A stretch of 34,938 bases of DNA from Streptomyces anandii JCM 4720 (GTDB lineage Bacteria > Actinomycetota > Actinomycetes > Streptomycetales > Streptomycetaceae). Made by a program: the position numbers and the translations under genes. The notes beneath the pieces are model-generated. The model was not told the DNA's origin and ran no database searches. It saw only the letters and a list, made by a program, of their open reading frames with translations. The DNA is taken from contig NZ_BMVJ01000013.1 of NCBI RefSeq assembly GCF_014650655.1, forward strand, positions 49,054 through 83,991, given 5' to 3'. Below, one piece after another: positions 30,500 through 34,938 of this stretch; positions within the stretch are counted from its first letter, which is position 1, and each line of letters starts with the position of its first letter.

Positions 30500-31279
30500 A
30501 TGCAGCAGCCGTACGAGCCCCCCGGGGCGCAACCCGCCGAGCGGAAGCCGGCCGGGGCCGCCCGCGTCCTGGTCGTGGACGACGACCCGACCGTCGCCGA
30601 AGTCGTCTCCGGCTACCTCGACCGCGCCGGCCACGTCGTCGACCGGGCCGGCGACGGGCCGACGGCGCTCGCGCGGGCCGCCGCCCACCGGCCGGACCTC
30701 GTGGTCCTCGACCTGATGCTGCCGGGCATGGACGGCCTGGAGGTGTGCCGCCGGATCCGCGGCCGTGGGCCGGTGCCGGTCATCATGCTGACCGCCCGCG
30801 GGGACGAGGACGACCGCATCCTGGGCCTGGAGGTCGGCGCCGACGACTACGTCACCAAACCCTTCAGCCCCCGCGAACTCGTCCTGCGGGTCGAGTCGGT
30901 GCTGCGCCGCACCAGGCCCGCCAACGCCACCGAGCCGGGTGCCGGAGAGGGTTCCCCGGCCGCGCGGCCGCTCGCCGCCGCCGGTCTCGTCGTCGATCCG
31001 GCCGCCCGCCGCGCCACCAAGCACGGCGCCCCGCTCGCGCTGACCCTGCGCGAGTTCGACCTCCTCGCCTTCTTCCTGCGCCACCCCGGCCGCGCGTTCA
31101 GCCGCGAGGACCTGATGCGCGAGGTGTGGGGCTGGGACTTCGGCGACCTGTCCACGGTCACCGTCCACGTCCGGCGGCTGCGCGGCAAGGTCGAGGACGA
31201 CCCGGCCCGCCCCCGCCTGATCCAGACCGTCTGGGGCGTCGGATACCGCTTCGACCCCTCTGACCGGCAAGGGAGTTGA
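30500..31279 (+). CDS. OmpR/PhoB-family response regulator
   Basis: 259 residues. The receiver domain (about 22-138) has the acidic pocket DDD (27-29), the phospho-acceptor D71 in LVVLDLMLPGMDG, T100 in VIMLTARGDEDD and K122 in DDYVTKPFSP. A linker leads to an OmpR-type winged helix (about 165-255): LTLREFDLLAFFLRHPGRAF, then LMREVWGWDF, TVTVHVRRLRGKVEDDP and VWGVGYRF. The N-terminal 20 residues are Pro-rich. ATG 30500 is preferred over a longer upstream frame antisense to the GT2 gene. It pairs with the histidine kinase two bases downstream. Direct repeats TACGAACGC and TACGAAACGC in its upstream region may be binding sites for it. Confidence 0.93.
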   Translation: MQQPYEPPGAQPAERKPAGAARVLVVDDDPTVAEVVSGYLDRAGHVVDRAGDGPTALARAAAHRPDLVVLDLMLPGMDGLEVCRRIRGRGPVPVIMLTARGDEDDRILGLEVGADDYVTKPFSPRELVLRVESVLRRTRPANATEPGAGEGSPAARPLAAAGLVVDPAARRATKHGAPLALTLREFDLLAFFLRHPGRAFSREDLMREVWGWDFGDLSTVTVHVRRLRGKVEDDPARPRLIQTVWGVGYRFDPSDRQGS

Positions 31280-31281
31280 GC

Positions 31282-32394
31282 GTGCGCGACACCCTGCTCA
31301 TCGCCCTGTACGCCTTCCTCGGCGCCGCCGCGACCGGGCTGGCCGGGGCCGCGGTGCTGCGGCTGATCCGGCGGCGTTCGCTCACCGCGTCGCTCACCGT
31401 GGTGGCGGCGGTGGCGGTGTGCGCGATGCTGGCGGGCACGCTGGCCGTGGCCCAGGCGATGTTCCTGTCCGCGCACGACCTGTCCGTGGTGACCACGGTG
31501 GTGGCCATGGCCGCGGTGGTCTCGCTGGCCACCGCGCTGCTGCTGGGCCGCTGGGTGGTGGCGCGCAGCCGGGAACTGGCCCGCGCCGCACGCTCGTTCG
31601 GCGACGGCGGGGACTTCGCCGCGCCCGACGGGCCGGCCACCGCCGAACTGGAGGCGCTCAGCCGGGAGTTGGCCGCGACCAGCGCCCGGCTGGCCGAGTC
31701 CCGGGAGCGCGAGCGGGCGCTGGAGTCCTCCCGCCGTGAACTCGTCGCCTGGATCTCGCACGACCTGCGCACGCCGCTCGCCGGACTGCGCGCCATGTCG
31801 GAGGCCCTGGAGGACGGGGTGGCCGCCGACCCGGACCGCTACCTCAAGCAGATCCGCACCGAGGTCGAGCGCCTCAACGACATGGTGGGCGACCTGTTCG
31901 AACTCTCCCGCATCCACGCCGGCAGCCTCGCCCTGACCCGCTCGCGCATCTCGCTGTACGACCTGGTCGGCGACGCCCTCGCGGGCGCGGACCCGCTGGC
32001 CAGGGAACTGGGCGTGCGCCTGGTGGGGGACGGGGTGGAGCCGGTGCCGGTCGAGGTGGACGGCAAGGAGATGAGCCGGGTGCTCGGCAACCTCCTGGTC
32101 AACGCGATCCGCCGCACGCCCGCCGACGGCACGGTCGCCGTCGCCGCCCGGCGCTCGCCCGAGGGCGTCGTGCTCTCCGTCAGCGACGGCTGCGGCGGCA
32201 TCCCCGAGGAGGACCTGCCGCGCGTCTTCGACACCGGCTGGCGCGGCACCCACGCCCGCACACCCCCGGCCGGCGCCGGCCTGGGGCTCGCCATCGTCCG
32301 CGGCATCGTGGAGGCCCACCACGGCCAGGCCGCCGTGCGGAACATCCCCGGCGGCTGCCGCTTCGAGGTCCGCCTCCCGGCAGCGGGCAGCTGA
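31282..32394 (+). CDS. Sensor histidine kinase
   Basis: 370 residues from GTG 31282, six bases after AAGGGAG; TTG 31276, which overlaps the upstream stop codon, is a poorer alternative. There are three hydrophobic helices (about 4-29, 33-62, 67-93) with little extracytoplasmic loop, so the signal is probably sensed within the membrane. A HAMP-like segment (about 90-145) follows. The HisKA domain has WISHDLRTPLAGLR with phospho-acceptor H160. The ATPase has the N box NLLVNAIRRTP, the D box SDGCGGIPEEDLPRVFD and the G box GAGLGLAIVRGIVEAHHG. It forms an operon with the response regulator and ends 7 bases from the convergent epimerase gene. Confidence 0.92.
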   Translation: MRDTLLIALYAFLGAAATGLAGAAVLRLIRRRSLTASLTVVAAVAVCAMLAGTLAVAQAMFLSAHDLSVVTTVVAMAAVVSLATALLLGRWVVARSRELARAARSFGDGGDFAAPDGPATAELEALSRELAATSARLAESRERERALESSRRELVAWISHDLRTPLAGLRAMSEALEDGVAADPDRYLKQIRTEVERLNDMVGDLFELSRIHAGSLALTRSRISLYDLVGDALAGADPLARELGVRLVGDGVEPVPVEVDGKEMSRVLGNLLVNAIRRTPADGTVAVAARRSPEGVVLSVSDGCGGIPEEDLPRVFDTGWRGTHARTPPAGAGLGLAIVRGIVEAHHGQAAVRNIPGGCRFEVRLPAAGS

Positions 32395-32401
32395 ACGCAC
32401 G

Positions 32402-33412
32402 CTACGCGTCGGCGGCTGTTCGCGGTTCCGCGTGGGCGAATTCCCGGATGCCCTCTTCGAAGGAGACGCGGGGGGTCCAGCCCAGTTCGGCGCGCAGGCG
32501 GCCGGAGTCCGCCGTGATGTGACGTACGTCGCCCAGGCGGTACTCGCCGGCGACGACGGGCTCGGGGCCGCCGTGGGCGGCGGCCAGGGACCGTGCCATC
32601 TCGCCGACCGTGTGCGGCTCGCCGCTGCCGGTGTTGTAGACCGTGAGCACGCCCGGCGCCGCGTCCGCCGCCAGCGCCGTCACGTTGGCCGCGGCCACGT
32701 CCCGCACATGGACGAAGTCCCGCCGCTGGCCACCGTCCTCGAACACGCGCGGGGCCTCGCCGCGGGCCAGGGCCGAGCGGAAGAAGGAGGCCACGCCCGC
32801 GTACGGGGTGTCGCGGGGCATCCTGGGTCCGTACACGTTGTGGTAGCGCAGCGACACCGCCGAGCCGCCCGCCGACCTGGCCCACGCGGCCGCCAGGTGC
32901 TCCTGGGCGAGCTTGGTGGTGGCGTACACGTTGCGGGGGTCGGCCGGCGCGTCCTCGCCGACCAGCCCGGGCAGCAGTGCCCGGCCGCACCGCGGGCACA
33001 CGGGCTCGAACCGGCCCGCGTCCAGGTCGGACACCGCCCGCGGCCCCGGCCTCACCACCCCGTGCACCGCGCACTCGTAGCGCCCCTCCCCGTACACGAC
33101 CATCGACCCGGCCAGTACCAGGCGGCGCACGCCCGCCTCCGCCATGCCGGCGAGCAGCACGGCCGTGCCGAGGTCGTTGCGCGAGACGTACTCCGCCGCG
33201 TCGGCGACGCCGTCGCCCAGGCCCACCATCGCGGCCTGGTGGCACACGGCGTCCACCCCGCGCAGCGCGCGGCGGACCGCCTCCGGGTTCCGTACGTCCC
33301 CGCCGGCCGGCCCCCGCACGTCGAGGACCACGGGTTCGTGCCCGTCTCCCGCCAGCGCCTCGACGACATGGGACCCGATGAACCCGGCACCGCCGGTGAC
33401 CAGTACGCGCAT
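32402..33412 (-). CDS. NAD-dependent nucleotide-sugar epimerase/dehydratase with Cys-rich insert
   Basis: 336-residue extended SDR enzyme. TGGAGFIGSHVVEAL (6-20) is the NAD site. SMVVYGEG (103-110) and the catalytic Y163xxxK167 (NVYATTKLAQE) follow, then RYHNVYGPRMPRDTPYAGV and DGGQRRDFVHVRDVA. Between the Ser strand and the Tyr motif sits a ~35-residue insert with C114-x2-H117 and C139-x2-C142 (ECAVHG and CPRCG), which could bind zinc. A similar insert is known to me from the WbiB-type dTDP-L-rhamnose 4-epimerases, making that a candidate activity. The ATG at 33412 lacks a clear ribosome site, so a leaderless or short-leader mRNA is possible. It is convergent with the kinase gene. Confidence 0.85.
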   Translation of the reverse strand: MRVLVTGGAGFIGSHVVEALAGDGHEPVVLDVRGPAGGDVRNPEAVRRALRGVDAVCHQAAMVGLGDGVADAAEYVSRNDLGTAVLLAGMAEAGVRRLVLAGSMVVYGEGRYECAVHGVVRPGPRAVSDLDAGRFEPVCPRCGRALLPGLVGEDAPADPRNVYATTKLAQEHLAAAWARSAGGSAVSLRYHNVYGPRMPRDTPYAGVASFFRSALARGEAPRVFEDGGQRRDFVHVRDVAAANVTALAADAAPGVLTVYNTGSGEPHTVGEMARSLAAAHGGPEPVVAGEYRLGDVRHITADSGRLRAELGWTPRVSFEEGIREFAHAEPRTAADA

Positions 33413-33511
33413 GCGGCCACGCTAGGCCCGCCGCACCGCCGTGCCCACGGGTGGCGCCGCCACGTCACCACTCCGTAAGACCGCACGCGGTGGGCGTGGC
33501 ACCCTGGCCCC

Positions 33512-34270
33512 ATGTGCGGACGCTATGTCTCCACCCGCGGCCCGGAAGACCTGGCCCGGCGGTTCGAGGTGACCGAGTGGCACGCGGCGGACGGGCCGGC
33601 CCCCAGCTGGAACGTCGCCCCGACCGACGAGGTGTGGGCGGTGCTCGAACGCGCCCCGCGCGGCCGGGACGGCGACGGCGAGGCGGCCGGCGTACGCAGA
33701 GAGCTGCTGCCGCTGCGCTGGGGGCTGGTCCCGTCCTGGGCCAAGGACGCCAAGGTGGGCGCGCGGATGATCAACGCCCGGGTGGAGACCGTGCACGAGA
33801 AGCCGGCCTTCCGCACCGCCTTCGTCCGTCGCCGTTGCCTGCTGCCCGCCGACGGCTTCTACGAGTGGCGGCAGATCAAGGCCCGAGACACCGGCAGGAC
33901 GCGCAAGCAGCCGTACTTCATCCACCCCGAGGACGGCGGGATGATGGCGCTCGCCGGGCTCTACGAGTACTGGCGCGACCCCGCCGTCGAGCGCGACGAC
34001 GATCCCGCCGCCTGGCTCATGACCTGCACCGTCATCACCACCGAGGCCACCGACGCGGCCGGGCGCGTGCACCCGCGGATGCCGCTGGCGATCGGCCCCG
34101 GACACTACGGCGACTGGCTCGACCCGGCCCGGCGGGACGCCGAGGGGCTGCGGGAGCTGCTGACCCCGCCGGCGGGCGGCCGCCTCGACGTGCGCCCCGT
34201 CTCCCCGGCCGTCAACAATGTCCGCAACAACGGCCCGGAACTGCTGGCACCGGCGCCCCCGGCCGCGTGA
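33512..34270 (+). CDS. SRAP (SOS response-associated peptidase; HMCES/YedK) family protein
   Basis: 252 residues starting MCGRYVSTRGPEDLA; Cys2, exposed after Met removal, is the residue that forms a thiazolidine with abasic sites in single-stranded DNA. SWNVAPTDEV, MINARVETVHEKPAFR, LLPADGFYEW and VHPRMPLAI are the other conserved blocks, supplying the Asn, Glu and His of the active site (the usual HxRMP is HPRMP here). It would shield abasic sites and help their repair. The ATG at 33512 is fixed by the need for Cys at position 2. There is no neighbouring DNA-repair gene; it is convergent with the MarR gene 5 bases away. Confidence 0.93.
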   Translation: MCGRYVSTRGPEDLARRFEVTEWHAADGPAPSWNVAPTDEVWAVLERAPRGRDGDGEAAGVRRELLPLRWGLVPSWAKDAKVGARMINARVETVHEKPAFRTAFVRRRCLLPADGFYEWRQIKARDTGRTRKQPYFIHPEDGGMMALAGLYEYWRDPAVERDDDPAAWLMTCTVITTEATDAAGRVHPRMPLAIGPGHYGDWLDPARRDAEGLRELLTPPAGGRLDVRPVSPAVNNVRNNGPELLAPAPPAA

Positions 34271-34275
34271 CCCGG

Positions 34276-34725
34276 CTACACCCGCGAGTCCCCGCCCCCG
34301 TCCCCGTCCGCCCCGCTCTCCGAGTCGAGCCGTCGCAGCAGGGCGAGGAGCTGTGCGCGGTCACCGGCGGACAGCGGGGCGAAGCAGTCGGCGAGCACCT
34401 GGTCGGCGACCTTGTGCCCGGCGGCCAGCACGCGCTCGCCCTCCGCCGTGAGGTGGTGCTCGATCCTCCGGCCGTGCCCCGGGCGGCGCTCCACCAGGTG
34501 CTGGGCCGTCAGACGGCCCACCAGCGTGCCGAAGGCCTGCTCGCTCTGGAAGGTGGCCGCCGCGAGCTCGCGGGCCGAGGCCCCCGGCGTACGCGCGACG
34601 GCGCGCAGCGCGTCCCACTGGGCGAGTGTCGTACCGACGCCGGACAGGGCGCTGTCCAGCGCCCGGTGCTGGCGGTACTGGGCGAGCTTGACCGCCCGTC
34701 CGAGAGTCTGCAGGTCAGCATGCAT
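34276..34725 (-). CDS. MarR family transcriptional regulator
   Basis: 149 residues with a MarR winged helix-turn-helix. TTLAQWDALRAVARTPGASARELAAATFQSEQAFGTLVGRLTAQHLVERRP covers helices 2-4 and the recognition helix (TFQSEQAFGTLVGRL). RRIEHHLTAEGERVLAAGHKVADQVLADCF forms the wing and the dimerisation helix. The C-terminal tail (DSESGADGDGGGDSRV) is acidic. It is divergent from the alpha/beta hydrolase gene. The shared 62-base AT-rich gap contains an ACTAA-N20-TTAGT repeat, suggesting it represses both. The inducer cannot be inferred. Confidence 0.9.
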   Translation of the reverse strand: MHADLQTLGRAVKLAQYRQHRALDSALSGVGTTLAQWDALRAVARTPGASARELAAATFQSEQAFGTLVGRLTAQHLVERRPGHGRRIEHHLTAEGERVLAAGHKVADQVLADCFAPLSAGDRAQLLALLRRLDSESGADGDGGGDSRV

Positions 34726-34744
34726 GACCGCAGTGTACCGCGCG

Positions 34745-34774
34745 ACTAAGGTAGCTTAAATAAAGATGTTTAGT
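34745..34774. promoter_or_regulatory. Candidate MarR operator/divergent promoter
   Basis: An AT-rich gap between the MarR and hydrolase genes. ACTAA (34745-34749) and TTAGT (34770-34774) are inverted over 20 bases, and the inner stretch TAGCTTAAATAAAG is rich in A and T. Autoregulatory MarR sites typically sit in such a position. Confidence 0.4.
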
Positions 34775-34787
34775 TACTGTGTCGGTC

Positions 34788-34938
34788 ATGACCACCGCAG
34801 ACACGGCGAACGTGTACCCCGACCTGCCCCTGACCCTCTCCGAGTCCGGCTCCGGCCGGCCGGTGCTGATCCTGCACGGCGGCGGAGGCCCGGCCACGGT
34901 CGCCGGTCTCGCCGCACACCTGTCCCGCACCGCGCACA
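34788..34938 (+). CDS. Alpha/beta hydrolase, N-terminal part, truncated by window edge
   Basis: Only the first 50 codons are in the window, starting at ATG 34788. They read MTTADTANVYPDLPLTLSES, then a short Gly-rich stretch, then RPVLILHGGGGPATVAGLA. The VLILHGGGGP strand-turn is the oxyanion-hole HG motif of alpha/beta hydrolases. The nucleophile and the catalytic acid and base lie beyond the window. The gene is divergent from, and probably controlled by, the MarR regulator. Confidence 0.75.
   Translation, partial: MTTADTANVYPDLPLTLSESGSGRPVLILHGGGGPATVAGLAAHLSRTAH

Noticed and set aside
1-34938. CRISPR array, prophage, integrative element or tRNA attachment site
   Set aside because: No regularly spaced repeats with unique spacers, no integrase or transposase and no tRNA were seen. 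The tandem repeats found have no spacer structure.

Overview
The window reads as high-GC actinobacterial chromosome, almost certainly Streptomyces. Coding third positions are nearly all G or C. GTG and TTG starts are common, and genes are densely packed with many 1- to 4-base stop/start overlaps. The protein repertoire is typically streptomycete: a SigB/SigF-type sigma factor, a DUF574 methyltransferase, an SCO6745-type protein, scattered STAS/HATPase/SpoIIE-phosphatase regulators, and an NlpC/P60 protein behind a ydaO-type leader. I see no tRNA, rRNA, transposase, integrase, CRISPR array or prophage gene.

Layout. 1-3.0 kb: the cut end of a cyclase/dehydrase-type protein, an FprA-type ferredoxin-NADP reductase with an iron box upstream, and a stress-type sigma factor with its own SigB-like promoter. 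3.2-5.9 kb: a coupled two-gene unit, a polysaccharide pyruvyl transferase-like protein followed by an FAD oxidoreductase. 6.0-7.5 kb: a metallo-beta-lactamase-fold hydrolase and an anti-sigma-type ATPase. 7.8-11 kb: a DHA2-type efflux pump convergent with a parallel beta-helix protein. 11.1-15.3 kb: a stress-flavoured group (CsbD, DoxX, a small secreted protein, a CYP152 peroxygenase P450 and a hemerythrin), with a GC-rich minisatellite just before the P450. 15.5-20.5 kb: a Tat-exported DMFase-like protein, a STAS protein, an SCO6745-family protein, an M15-like lipoprotein, and a pair of overlapping small ORFs that may be one frameshifted gene. 20.6-25.1 kb: a GAF-SpoIIE phosphatase divergent from a DUF574 methyltransferase, then an NlpC/P60 protein whose leader carries a c-di-AMP (ydaO) riboswitch. 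25.1-33.4 kb: a polytopic GT-C-like membrane protein, a b561/sulfite-oxidase fusion with a membrane partner, a coupled trio (GT2 glycosyltransferase, DUF2064 protein, SAM methyltransferase), a response regulator/histidine kinase pair, and an NAD-sugar epimerase with a Cys-rich insert. 33.5-34.9 kb: an SRAP (HMCES/YedK) protein, a MarR regulator, and the start of a divergent alpha/beta hydrolase.

How it may work together. Two themes stand out. The first is stress and redox physiology: the sigma factor, three partner-switching-type regulators, the iron-boxed reductase, CsbD, DoxX, hemerythrin and an H2O2-using P450. The second is the cell surface: pyruvyl transferase, NlpC/P60, the M15-like lipoprotein, and the glycosyltransferase/epimerase/methyltransferase genes at 25-33 kb next to a two-component system. 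The most secure regulatory call is the ydaO riboswitch. The most interesting unassigned units are the 25-33 kb surface-chemistry/redox neighbourhood and the pyruvyl transferase-oxidoreductase pair. All functions are read from sequence motifs and memory of the families; no database search was run.
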